Program-made: the position numbers and the translations under genes | The notes under the pieces: model-generated | What the model was told of the DNA's origin: nothing | What the model saw: only the letters and a program-made list of their open reading frames with translations | Databases searched by the model: none | Assembly (NCBI GenBank): GCA_902623255.1 | Contig: CACNSY010000008.1 | Coordinates: 28,637 to 92,636, forward strand | Length of the DNA: 64,000 nt | Reading direction: 5' to 3' | From: an uncultured Alphaproteobacteria bacterium | Lineage (GTDB): Bacteria > Pseudomonadota > Alphaproteobacteria > HIMB59 > GCA-002718135 | Part shown: positions 9,296-18,453 of the stretch, one piece after another | Layout: the number at the start of each line of letters is the position of its first letter | How positions within the stretch are numbered: position 1 is the first letter of the stretch

Positions 9296-10738
9296 CTACA
9301 TACTATTAAATTCTTTAATTTTATTGTCTAGAGAAAGCATATAATCATAATGTGAATTCCAAAATTTTTGATCTTTTCTTTTTTCAAATTCTTCAAGACT
9401 AACACCTTGTTGCTCTACCCAAGTAAAGTATCCTAAATTAAATATTCTTTTCTTATCCATGTGAGAGAGTTCAAGCATATTATCAGTGGATATTCCTGAT
9501 AAGTATTGTCCAAATAATTCAGCACAAACTATTTCATCATAATTATTATTAAAATCAGCAATGGTCTTGTTTAACTCTGACATATATAAATCTGCACCAT
9601 CAGTAGCAACCGTTATAATTGCGTCATCACTATTTAAATCCATATATTTAGCTAGTTTTATTGATGCCAATATATTTGCTATTGCTGAGAAACCAAATTC
9701 AGGAAGTCGAGAAACAAAACCAGGGTCAAAATTTTTTTTCTTAATCAAAAAATTTTTTCCTATTTCAGTATTAAAAATCATATTTAAATTATTGGTAGCT
9801 TGATCAGAAACATCGACAACAAAATCTGTATTCATTACATTATGAATAAGAGGAACATGTTTGTCACCAATTCCTTGTATATTATGTTCACCATAACCTC
9901 CGTGAAGTAATGTTGGACACTCCAAAGCTTCAACAACTGCAATCTTCGTCTGTAATTTATCTTTCAGATAATCTCCTGCTGCTAGAGTACCGCTTGATCC
10001 TGAAGCACTTACGTAAAACCTAGGCGTTAAATTACTGCTACCTTTAACTCTAAGAAATGATTTTTCAAAAGATGGGCCAGTTACAGAACGATGAATACCG
10101 TAATTATAATACTCATCAAATTGATTTATTATATCATTTTGACTATCTTTTTTTAATTCATTACAAGCATCGTAGATTTCTTTAACATTACTTTCTGTGC
10201 CTTTTGTCTTTATGATATTTTTTTTATCTTCAACCCAATTATTCAACCATTCAAATCTCTCATTACTCATTCCTTCAGGAAGTATTGCAATACTATTAAG
10301 ACCCATTATCCGAGATATTGCCACTCCACCCCTACAATAATTTCCAGTAGAAGGCCAAACTGCTTTATGTTTTTCATAATCAAAAGTGCCATTTAATATT
10401 CTTGGAAGCAAACAACCATAAGCTGCCAAAACTTTATGAGCTGTTATTAAGGGAAAATATCGTCCCATATTTACAATTATCTTTGCCTTAACACCTGTGA
10501 ATTCTGTTGGTAGCACAATATATTCAGGCTCATTTCCAAAACCTGATTGATCTCTTTTATTAAACCAATGAACTCGAAAAAGGTTAAGAGGATTGATATC
10601 ATTATTATTAATTTTTTTTAGAGAATTTTTAATATCGTCATTAATAATTTGAGGATCTTGAAGTTCACTTATACTAGGTAAGACGACTCCTTTTGATTTG
10701 AAATAGTCAGACGTTTTTTTTACTATTGCTTGACTCAT
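9296..10738 (-). CDS. PLP-dependent enzyme of the cysteine synthase / threonine dehydratase fold, substrate unknown
   Basis: 480 aa; KHKAVWPSTGNYCRGGVAISRIMGLNSIAILPEGMSNERFEW, ASGSSGTLAAGDYLKDKL. Confidence 0.75.
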   Translation of the reverse strand: MSQAIVKKTSDYFKSKGVVLPSISELQDPQIINDDIKNSLKKINNNDINPLNLFRVHWFNKRDQSGFGNEPEYIVLPTEFTGVKAKIIVNMGRYFPLITAHKVLAAYGCLLPRILNGTFDYEKHKAVWPSTGNYCRGGVAISRIMGLNSIAILPEGMSNERFEWLNNWVEDKKNIIKTKGTESNVKEIYDACNELKKDSQNDIINQFDEYYNYGIHRSVTGPSFEKSFLRVKGSSNLTPRFYVSASGSSGTLAAGDYLKDKLQTKIAVVEALECPTLLHGGYGEHNIQGIGDKHVPLIHNVMNTDFVVDVSDQATNNLNMIFNTEIGKNFLIKKKNFDPGFVSRLPEFGFSAIANILASIKLAKYMDLNSDDAIITVATDGADLYMSELNKTIADFNNNYDEIVCAELFGQYLSGISTDNMLELSHMDKKRIFNLGYFTWVEQQGVSLEEFEKRKDQKFWNSHYDYMLSLDNKIKEFNSM

Positions 10739-10741
10739 AAA

Positions 10742-11716
10742 TTAAATATTGATGCCTAAATTATTTTTTTTACAAAGATTATAAGCAAATCTAGCTATTG
10801 CAGTATCTTGTACACCAGTTCCTGTCAAATCACATATCGTTATATCTTCTTTATTTTTTCTTCCTAAACTTGGATCGTTAATTATATCGCCGAGTTCATT
10901 AAATTTTTCTTTGGAAGAAATTATTTTTTGTTTTAAAGCATGATGTAATTCACCCAAAATACTTGTTTGTAATTGATTATCAGGCACATATTGATCGCAA
11001 TGTTTTAACATATAAGGATCTAATTCATTTTTTTGTTCTGCATCTGATCCCATTGCTGTTATGTGAGTTCCTTTATTTATCCAATCAAATTCCAAAAGCG
11101 GTTTTTTACTTGGAGTCGTTGTAACAATTATTTCTGATAAGCTTGCCAATTCTTTGCAAGAAGAAGCTATATACAAATCTATATCTAAATTTTTGAAACT
11201 TTCTATTAATTGGTTCGCTTTTGTCTCATCTCTTGCCCAGACTATAATTTTATTTATTTTTCTAACTAACATTATTGCTTGAAGTTGTAATTTGGCTTGA
11301 ATTCCAGCCCCGATAATACCGACAGAATTAGCATTTTGATTTGATAAGTATTTTGTAGCTATTGCTCCTGCTATAGCTGTTCTAGTATCTGTAAGATAAC
11401 CTTCATCCAATAAAACAGATTTTACAACTCCAGTCTTTGAATCTAATAAAACCATCAGTCCATTACTAGATGGCAAACCAAGTTTTGGATTATCGAAAAA
11501 ACCTGAAGCAATTTTTATTGCAAAACTATCAAGACCCTCAACGTATGCAGCTTTAACATCTGATTCACCATGATATTTTTCAATATCAATTCTCATTATA
11601 GGCGGCATCATTACCAATCCCTTTGATAAACTTATGAAAGCCTCCTCTATTATTGTTATGAGATTTTTATTCAAATTTACATGTTGAATAATATCATTTT
11701 TATTAAGGATGAGCAT
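10742..11716 (-). CDS. eutC: Ornithine cyclodeaminase / mu-crystallin family, EutC-like
   Basis: 324 aa; DVKAAYVEGLDSFAIKIASGFFDNPKLGLPSSNGLMVLLDSKTGVVKSVLLDEGYLTDTRTAIAGA; adjacent to eutB- and eutA-like genes. Confidence 0.8.
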   Translation of the reverse strand: MLILNKNDIIQHVNLNKNLITIIEEAFISLSKGLVMMPPIMRIDIEKYHGESDVKAAYVEGLDSFAIKIASGFFDNPKLGLPSSNGLMVLLDSKTGVVKSVLLDEGYLTDTRTAIAGAIATKYLSNQNANSVGIIGAGIQAKLQLQAIMLVRKINKIIVWARDETKANQLIESFKNLDIDLYIASSCKELASLSEIIVTTTPSKKPLLEFDWINKGTHITAMGSDAEQKNELDPYMLKHCDQYVPDNQLQTSILGELHHALKQKIISSKEKFNELGDIINDPSLGRKNKEDITICDLTGTGVQDTAIARFAYNLCKKNNLGINI

Positions 11717-12665
11717 GGCTTAAAACTTTGTTAAATAGTTCCGAGTCAATATTTCCACCACAAATTAAACAAATTATATTTTTTCCTAAGTGCGATGTTA
11801 GTTTTTCTTTAACAACCATAACACTTGTTGCTGCAGCACCTTCAGATACAATTTTATGTTCTAAAAAATTTATTCTAATCCCTTCAGCTATTTTTTCTTC
11901 ACTTACTAAAACAAAATCATCAACATATTGTTGTACAATATTAAATGTAAATTTATTATCTAAACCAATACTACCTCCTAAACAATCGGCTAAAGTTTCA
12001 GTTTCCTCTACATCAACAGGTCTGCCTTCTTTTAGACTTTCATACATTGAAGGGCCTCTTTCCATAGATACAGCGATAATTTTTGTGTCAGGTTTTTGAA
12101 GTTTTATAGCCTGAGCAATTCCAGATATAAGACCACCTCCAGATGTTGGTATTATTACAGTATCAACTTCAGGAAATTCATTAAGCATTTCAAGGCCGAC
12201 TGTACCTTGACCAATAATAATATCTTCATCATCAAAAGGATGAATTAATGGGATATTTTTTTCTTTCGCAATTTGTTTAGCATACAAATCTGCTTCATCA
12301 CTATTCTTTCCAATAATTTCTACTTTAGCTCCTAATTTTTCAATAGCCTCTTTTCTATATTCTGGTACCATTGAAGACATATATATTGTTGATTGAATGC
12401 CCAATACTTTTGAAGCATAAGCAACGCCTTTGCCATGATTGCCTGTAGAAACTGCAATGACTCCTTTGTTTTTGTCATCTTCACTTAAAGAAAGAAGTTT
12501 ATTAACAGCGCCTCTTAACTTAAATGAACCAGTGATTTGAAAATTTTCTAACTTTAGTTTTACTGTAGTATTTTTTGATAAGAAATTAGAATTAATTAAT
12601 GGTGTATAATTAACATAAGGTAAAATTTTCTTATGTGCATCTTGTATTTGTTGAAGTGTAATCAA
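11703..12665 (-). CDS. eutB: Threonine/serine dehydratase family, hydroxyectoine-utilization dehydratase EutB-like
   Basis: 320 aa; KLENFQITGSFKLRGAVNKL (PLP Lys), STGNHGKGVAYASK, SGGGLISGIA; synteny with eutA/eutC. Confidence 0.8.
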   Translation of the reverse strand: MITLQQIQDAHKKILPYVNYTPLINSNFLSKNTTVKLKLENFQITGSFKLRGAVNKLLSLSEDDKNKGVIAVSTGNHGKGVAYASKVLGIQSTIYMSSMVPEYRKEAIEKLGAKVEIIGKNSDEADLYAKQIAKEKNIPLIHPFDDEDIIIGQGTVGLEMLNEFPEVDTVIIPTSGGGLISGIAQAIKLQKPDTKIIAVSMERGPSMYESLKEGRPVDVEETETLADCLGGSIGLDNKFTFNIVQQYVDDFVLVSEEKIAEGIRINFLEHKIVSEGAAATSVMVVKEKLTSHLGKNIICLICGGNIDSELFNKVLSHAHP

Positions 12666-12677
12666 TTTAAACCCTAT

Positions 12678-13433
12678 TTAATGTAATTTAAATAGTTTAC
12701 CAAAACCATCAATTTTTTGATTAATATTAGATAATCTTAATGAATCCCAAATAATAGCTTGATTACTTGAAATGATATCTGTGCTTAATTTTGACTCTAA
12801 TGTTTCGATAATATCAATTACTTTTAATGCAGTACAAGAAACAAAAATACTATCAACATCTGTTAAATTAATTGAAGAAATTGTTTGCATTAAACTTTCA
12901 TGAGTAACTTTAGCAATTTCCGAATCATAATTTAAATTAAACGAACTAAATGATTTAATTTCAAATCCACTATCAATTAAATATTTGTAAACTTTAACAT
13001 TAACATCTTTTGGATAAGGAGTAAGAACAGCAATTTTTTTATGGTTTAACAATTTAAGTGCTTTGACAGCTGCTGTAATAGGTGTCGTAATTAAAGCATC
13101 AGGTTTAGCCTTGAAAATTTCAGATCTTATTCTTTTTTCACCAATTTCAATAGTACCCGAAGTACATCCATACGCTACAACTTGTATTTTTTCATTGGGT
13201 AGTATTTGGTTTGTTGTTTCTGTAAGATGATCAGCCATCCTCATATAATTTTCATGAGTTAGAGGATTTAAAAAAGGTATCCTATTAAAAAACAGATCAA
13301 CTGGTAAATTATGGCAAATTTTTCTAAAATCCTGCTCTATAGTAAAATCCGTTGATAGTGTAATTATACCAATTCTAGAAAAGCTTGTGTCATGTAAATT
13401 GGCTTTAAAATTATTTTGATTAAAACTACCCAT
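12678..13433 (-). CDS. eutA: Asp/Glu racemase / maleate isomerase superfamily, EutA-like
   Basis: 251 aa; AYGCTSGTIEIGEKRI and FVSCTALKVIDIIETLE paired Cys motifs; adjacent to eutB/eutC. Confidence 0.8.
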   Translation of the reverse strand: MGSFNQNNFKANLHDTSFSRIGIITLSTDFTIEQDFRKICHNLPVDLFFNRIPFLNPLTHENYMRMADHLTETTNQILPNEKIQVVAYGCTSGTIEIGEKRIRSEIFKAKPDALITTPITAAVKALKLLNHKKIAVLTPYPKDVNVKVYKYLIDSGFEIKSFSSFNLNYDSEIAKVTHESLMQTISSINLTDVDSIFVSCTALKVIDIIETLESKLSTDIISSNQAIIWDSLRLSNINQKIDGFGKLFKLH

Positions 13434-14536
13434 TATTGATTTGGAAAATAATCCTCACACTCACCCTCTCTATGAACATCAGTAGTGGCACAATGTAGAC
13501 TACCCCCAAATGCATAAACGTCTCTAAAAGGAACTGGAATAACCTCCAATCCAAAACTTTCCATTTGTTTAATCATTTTTTCTTCCGTTGCTTCGACACA
13601 TATAGTTTTGGGATCAATTATCAAAACATTCATTGACAACCAGATTGATGAATAACACATAGGTGGTGGACTATTATGAATAGAAGGTGCTGCTTCATGA
13701 ATTTCCCATTTATTATCATCGAAAATTTTTCTTTGCTCTGATGATATTTTTCTATTTGGATTAATTATTATAACTCCTGGTTTAATGGGAGTAAAACATG
13801 CATCAATGTGAGTTGGAATTAAATCACCTGGTAAATTAATTTGATGAACACGATGATTTGGATAATGTCTTCTTAACCAATCTAAACCACTTAAATTTGA
13901 TGTAAAATTGTTATGATAAAAAAGATCTTTTCCAAAACGTAAAATTTCTGCTGCATCAAAAAGTGGTTCTTTTTCTGTCAATATCATGTCTCTATTTTCG
14001 ATTTTTTTATATCGTTCTTCTTCTGTTATACCTTCATGAAGATAATTAGACTTATAAGATTGATTTGTTAATCTTGGTTTAGGTGCCGACTCCCATCTCA
14101 TATTTTTATCTTCTGAATAATATTTTTCAAGTAGTGGCCTATAAGCAAGGTACTCAAACCATCTACATCTGTAAGACATGGGCGCCTCTAGCATTTCATT
14201 TCCTACAGTAAGAATAACATCTCTTGGAGGCATACAACCAAACATACCATCATTAGACCAATCGGGTGTCTCGATACTCTGAGAAAAATCAATAGGTGTT
14301 GGTCTATCAACTTTTATATTTAGGGAATTTAATATTTTAACAAAGTTTTCTAATTGTATATTTGCTTTATCAATTGACTCTTTTGAACGTGGTCCGTGAG
14401 ATCCTGCCATACCACTATTTTTACTAATTTTTGGTTCAAGCGCTGGTTCCATTGGAGGTATGTTGGCATTTTCAACTGCTCCAACTATAACATGCTTTAA
14501 TGGATCCCATTCATTCCAAGAATTAACTATTGTCAT
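13433..14536 (-). CDS. Amidinotransferase, L-arginine:glycine amidinotransferase (AGAT)-like
   Basis: 367 aa; LFDAAEILRFGKDLFYHNNFTSNLSGLDWLRRHYP, PTHIDACFTPIKPGVIIINP, SSIWLSMNVLIIDPK, GGSLHCATTDVHREG: Asp/His/Cys motifs as in AGAT. Confidence 0.85.
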   Translation of the reverse strand: MTIVNSWNEWDPLKHVIVGAVENANIPPMEPALEPKISKNSGMAGSHGPRSKESIDKANIQLENFVKILNSLNIKVDRPTPIDFSQSIETPDWSNDGMFGCMPPRDVILTVGNEMLEAPMSYRCRWFEYLAYRPLLEKYYSEDKNMRWESAPKPRLTNQSYKSNYLHEGITEEERYKKIENRDMILTEKEPLFDAAEILRFGKDLFYHNNFTSNLSGLDWLRRHYPNHRVHQINLPGDLIPTHIDACFTPIKPGVIIINPNRKISSEQRKIFDDNKWEIHEAAPSIHNSPPPMCYSSIWLSMNVLIIDPKTICVEATEEKMIKQMESFGLEVIPVPFRDVYAFGGSLHCATTDVHREGECEDYFPNQ

Positions 14537-14579
14537 TATATTTTCCTTAATTTAAAACTATGCATTATAATTAAAACTT

Positions 14580-16031
14580 ATGGAATTAAATAACAAATCA
14601 CTCTTTAAACAAAAATGTTTTATAAATGGGGAATGGGTTGGTAGTTCTTCAGGAGAAACTCTTGAGGTAAATAATCCAGCATCTCTTGAAATTATTGGCA
14701 ACGTCCCAAAATGTTCACTTTTAGAAACTAAAAAAGCTGTAGATGATGCAAATACTGCTTTCCAAACTTGGAAAGAAACTACTGCTAAAGAAAGATCAGT
14801 TATTCTTAAAAAATGGGGGGAGCTAATTACAGAAAATGCAGATGATTTAGCTAAAATCATGACTATTGAGCAAGGTAAACCTCTAGCTGAAGCAAAGGGT
14901 GAAATACTAATGGGTGCTTCATATATTGAATTCTATGCTGAAGAAGCAAAAAGAGTTTATGGTGACATAGTTCCTGATCCAAGACCTGGAAAAAGAATTG
15001 TAATAATTAAACAACCTGTTGGTGTTGTTGGAGCAATAACTCCATGGAATTTTCCAAATTCAATGATAACAAGAAAATGTGCAGCCGCTTTAGCAGTTGG
15101 TTGTACTACTGTTGTTAAACCAGCAAGCCAAACACCCTATTCAGCATTAGCTGTAGCAGTACTTGCTAAGGAAGCTGGTTTTCCAGATGGTGTATTTAAT
15201 GTAATAACTGGATCGGCAAGTGAAATTGGTAAAGAGCTAACAAGCAACCCTATTGTTAGAAAAATTTCTTTTACTGGATCTACGGAGGTTGGAAAAATAC
15301 TTTTAGAGCAAAGTGCCTCAACAGTAAAAAAAGTTTCTATGGAACTTGGTGGCCACGCACCATTTATTGTTTTTGATGATGCAGATATGGATGAAGCTGT
15401 TGCAGGAGCTCTTCAAAGTAAATTTAGAAATAGTGGTCAAACATGTATTTGTTCAAATAGAATATTTGTGCATGAAAATATTTATGATGAATTCCTGGAA
15501 AAATTTACAAATGAAGTCGGTAAAATAACAGTTGGTAATGGACTTGAAGATGGAATTACATCTGGTCCTTTAATTGATCAATCCTCTTTAGAAAAAGTAG
15601 TTGATCATGTACAAGACGCAGTTAATACGGGAGCTAAAATAGCAATTGGTGGAGATGTGCATTCGCTTGGAGGAAATTTTTATCAACCAACTGTTCTCTC
15701 TAATGTATCTACAAAGGCAAAGATAACTTTTGAAGAAACATTTGGACCTGTTGCTCCTCTTTATAAATTTTCCACTGATGATGAAGTGATTAAAATGGCT
15801 AATGATACTCCTTATGGATTAGCTTCATATTTCTATTCAAGAGACATAGGAAGAATTTGGAGAGTTGCCGAAGCACTTGAATATGGAATTGTATCTATTA
15901 ACAATGGACTACCAACAATTGCAGAAGTTCCTTTTGGAGGTGTAAAAGAATCAGGAATGGGAAGAGAAGGTTCTCGATATGGACTTGATGATTATTTAAC
16001 TATAAAATATATTTCAATGGGCGGTATTTAA
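14580..16031 (+). CDS. gabD: NAD(P)-dependent aldehyde dehydrogenase, succinate-semialdehyde dehydrogenase-like
   Basis: 483 aa; ITPWNFPNSMITRKCAAALAVGCTTVVKPA, SMELGGHAPFIVFDDAD, NSGQTCICSNRIFV. Confidence 0.85.
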   Translation: MELNNKSLFKQKCFINGEWVGSSSGETLEVNNPASLEIIGNVPKCSLLETKKAVDDANTAFQTWKETTAKERSVILKKWGELITENADDLAKIMTIEQGKPLAEAKGEILMGASYIEFYAEEAKRVYGDIVPDPRPGKRIVIIKQPVGVVGAITPWNFPNSMITRKCAAALAVGCTTVVKPASQTPYSALAVAVLAKEAGFPDGVFNVITGSASEIGKELTSNPIVRKISFTGSTEVGKILLEQSASTVKKVSMELGGHAPFIVFDDADMDEAVAGALQSKFRNSGQTCICSNRIFVHENIYDEFLEKFTNEVGKITVGNGLEDGITSGPLIDQSSLEKVVDHVQDAVNTGAKIAIGGDVHSLGGNFYQPTVLSNVSTKAKITFEETFGPVAPLYKFSTDDEVIKMANDTPYGLASYFYSRDIGRIWRVAEALEYGIVSINNGLPTIAEVPFGGVKESGMGREGSRYGLDDYLTIKYISMGGI

Positions 16032-16918
16032 GAAAGCCAAGCAGCTCCTCTTACACCACTTGAATCCCCATAAACATTTTTAACAACTTTAGTTTCTAGC
16101 GTATCAGTAAAAACATATTTTTTTAGAGTATCATTTATATTTTCATAAATAAAATCTATATTGGACATACCACCACCCAAAACTATTACATCTGGATCAA
16201 GGATATTACATACAACAGATAAACCTCTAGCTAAATGATCAATATATTGATTTAGTGCAAAAATACTGTCTTCTTCATTATTAATAAAACCCTCTAATAT
16301 TTGATGTGAATTATAATTTTTATTGAAACGCAAGTTATAAGCCGATGAAAATCCTGGGCCAGAAATGTAAGTTTCCAAACAACCATTTTTACCACAATAA
16401 CATTTTTTTACATATTTTTTTTCTTCTTCAGTTCTACCTGGCAGCACTATATGACCCCATTCCCCGCTTATACTATTTCGCCCTCTTAAAACTTTTTGAT
16501 TAATGCTAATACCACCACCAACACCTGTTCCGATGATTACTCCAAAAACAACTTGATAACCTTTACCTGCTCCATCTACTGCTTCAGATAGTGTGAAACA
16601 ATTAGCATCATTTTCTATATTAATATTTCTATTAAGAATTTTATCCAAATCTTGCTTAAATGGCTTGCCATTTAACCATATAGAATTAGCATTTTTAATT
16701 AAAGCTGTATCATTTGATATGGCCCCTGGCATTCCCATACCAACAGATTCTGCTTTGCCATGATTATCTTCAAAATGATTTATAATGGAGAGTATTCCAT
16801 TAATTGTTCCATCATAATTTTTTTCAGTATTAATTCTTTTTCTATCTATTTCAGTTCCATTTGGATCTAATAGAATACCCTCAGTTTTGGTACCGCCTAC
16901 ATCAATACCTATTTTCAT
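16028..16918 (-). CDS. ROK family sugar kinase (fructokinase / N-acetylglucosamine kinase-like)
   Basis: 296 aa; MKIGIDVGGTKTEGILLD, CYCGKNGCLETYISGPG zinc motif. Confidence 0.88.
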   Translation of the reverse strand: MKIGIDVGGTKTEGILLDPNGTEIDRKRINTEKNYDGTINGILSIINHFEDNHGKAESVGMGMPGAISNDTALIKNANSIWLNGKPFKQDLDKILNRNINIENDANCFTLSEAVDGAGKGYQVVFGVIIGTGVGGGISINQKVLRGRNSISGEWGHIVLPGRTEEEKKYVKKCYCGKNGCLETYISGPGFSSAYNLRFNKNYNSHQILEGFINNEEDSIFALNQYIDHLARGLSVVCNILDPDVIVLGGGMSNIDFIYENINDTLKKYVFTDTLETKVVKNVYGDSSGVRGAAWLS

Positions 16919-16924
16919 TAATTA

Positions 16925-17491
16925 TTATTTTGTAATAATTTTGTGTAAAGTTGGGATCAAAGCAACTGCTAATGCAATTTTAAACAATTCACTTGGAATA
17001 AATGGTAAAAGACCAGCAGCTACTGCTTTTTCGAAACCAATAATATAACCAAGATAGATGATACCAAATGAAAATATAATAGCAGAACCAATTAGTAGAG
17101 ATACTGTAGCTTTAAAATATGTTTTGCTAAAACCTAAATTTGCTAAATAACTTATAACAATGGATGCAAATAACATACCATAAAGATATCCTGCCGTTGG
17201 TCCAACTAAATAAGCAACTCCGCCACCGGCTGCAAAAACAGGAAGTCCTATGGCTCCTTGAAAAAGGTAAAAAGCAACTGTAGCAAAAGATAATCTTACA
17301 CTATATGTCATTCCTATTAAGAATATGACAAACGTCTGCATTGTCATTGGCACTGGCCAAAATGGTACTTGAACTTTAGCAGAAATCGCTAATAAAATTG
17401 AACCAAATAACATCAATGTTATTATAAGAAAATTTGAATTTATATTTTCAAAATTTTTTAGTTTGTGTATTAAAATTCTATTTTCGTGCAT
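16925..17491 (-). CDS. bioY: Biotin transporter BioY (S component)
   Basis: 188 aa; KVQVPFWPVPMTMQTFVIFLIGMTYSVRLSFATVAFYLFQGAIGLPVFAAGGG, VGPTAGYLYG. Confidence 0.93.
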   Translation of the reverse strand: MHENRILIHKLKNFENINSNFLIITLMLFGSILLAISAKVQVPFWPVPMTMQTFVIFLIGMTYSVRLSFATVAFYLFQGAIGLPVFAAGGGVAYLVGPTAGYLYGMLFASIVISYLANLGFSKTYFKATVSLLIGSAIIFSFGIIYLGYIIGFEKAVAAGLLPFIPSELFKIALAVALIPTLHKIITK

Positions 17492-17514
17492 ATGTTTTCC
17501 TTTAAAAATTATAA

Positions 17515-18453
17515 TTAAACTAATTTATATTTTGCTTCAAGCTTATCCCAAAAATCTTTCTCTAATTTTACATTGTTTAATGCATTAATTTGCTTCAATC
17601 CTGTAGGTGAAGTTACGTTTATTTCTGTTAGATAATTTCCAATTATATCAATTCCAACAAAAAAGAGATTATGTTCTTTTAGTTTTGGTCCTAAATTTTT
17701 GATAATTTCTTGGTCCCTATAAACTAGGCCAGTTTTACTTGCCTTACCACCAGCATGAAAATTTGCCTTTAAATTACCTTCTTGCGGTATTCTGGCAACT
17801 GAACCAAAATATTCACCATCGAAAAAAATAATTCTCCTGTCACCATGCTCTATCTCATTGATAAATTTTTGAACCATTATAGGCAAGTGTAAATATTCCT
17901 CTAATATTTTGGAATTGAAATTAGTTTTATCAAATCTATGTATACCCTCTCCTCCATTACCATAAAGTGGTTTGGTTATAATATCTTCTTCTTTATCTAA
18001 AAATTCTTCAATAATTTTTAAATCTTTTGTTACCAAAGTGGGTGGCATAAATTCTTTAAAATTAAATGTAAATAATTTTTCAGTAGAATTTCTAACTGCT
18101 GTTGGATCATTTACAACAATTGTTGAAGATGGAAGTAAGTCCAAAATATAAGTCGATGTAATATAATTCATATCAAAAGGAGGGTCCTGTCTTAAAAAGA
18201 CAAATTGAAAATCCTCTAATTTGGCAATTATTTTATTAGATTTAAAATTAAAATAATTTTTTTCGTCTAACTGTAACTCTAAATAATATCCAGATGCTTG
18301 AATAGTATTTTCTTTAATGAATAAATCTTTTGGATTGTAATAAAAAATATCATAACCTCTTTCTTGTGCCTCATAACCTATTAAAAAAGATGTATCGAAT
18401 TCATAATCAATCGTTTCAATATTATCCATTTGGATTGATATACTTTTTTTCAT
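17515..18453 (-). CDS. gshB: Glutathione synthetase
   Basis: 312 aa; FVFLRQDPPFDMNYI, VVNDPTAVRNSTEKLFTFNF, KPLYGNGGEGIHRF, INVTSPTGLKQIN. Confidence 0.95.
   Translation of the reverse strand: MKKSISIQMDNIETIDYEFDTSFLIGYEAQERGYDIFYYNPKDLFIKENTIQASGYYLELQLDEKNYFNFKSNKIIAKLEDFQFVFLRQDPPFDMNYITSTYILDLLPSSTIVVNDPTAVRNSTEKLFTFNFKEFMPPTLVTKDLKIIEEFLDKEEDIITKPLYGNGGEGIHRFDKTNFNSKILEEYLHLPIMVQKFINEIEHGDRRIIFFDGEYFGSVARIPQEGNLKANFHAGGKASKTGLVYRDQEIIKNLGPKLKEHNLFFVGIDIIGNYLTEINVTSPTGLKQINALNNVKLEKDFWDKLEAKYKLV

Noticed and set aside
11728-12099. 123-aa plus-strand ORF opposite eutB-like gene
   Set aside because: Fully antisense to a conserved enzyme; no family resemblance.
14558-14860. 100-aa minus-strand ORF at the start of the aldehyde dehydrogenase gene
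   Set aside because: Antisense to conserved gabD-like sequence; would fill the divergent promoter region; no domain.
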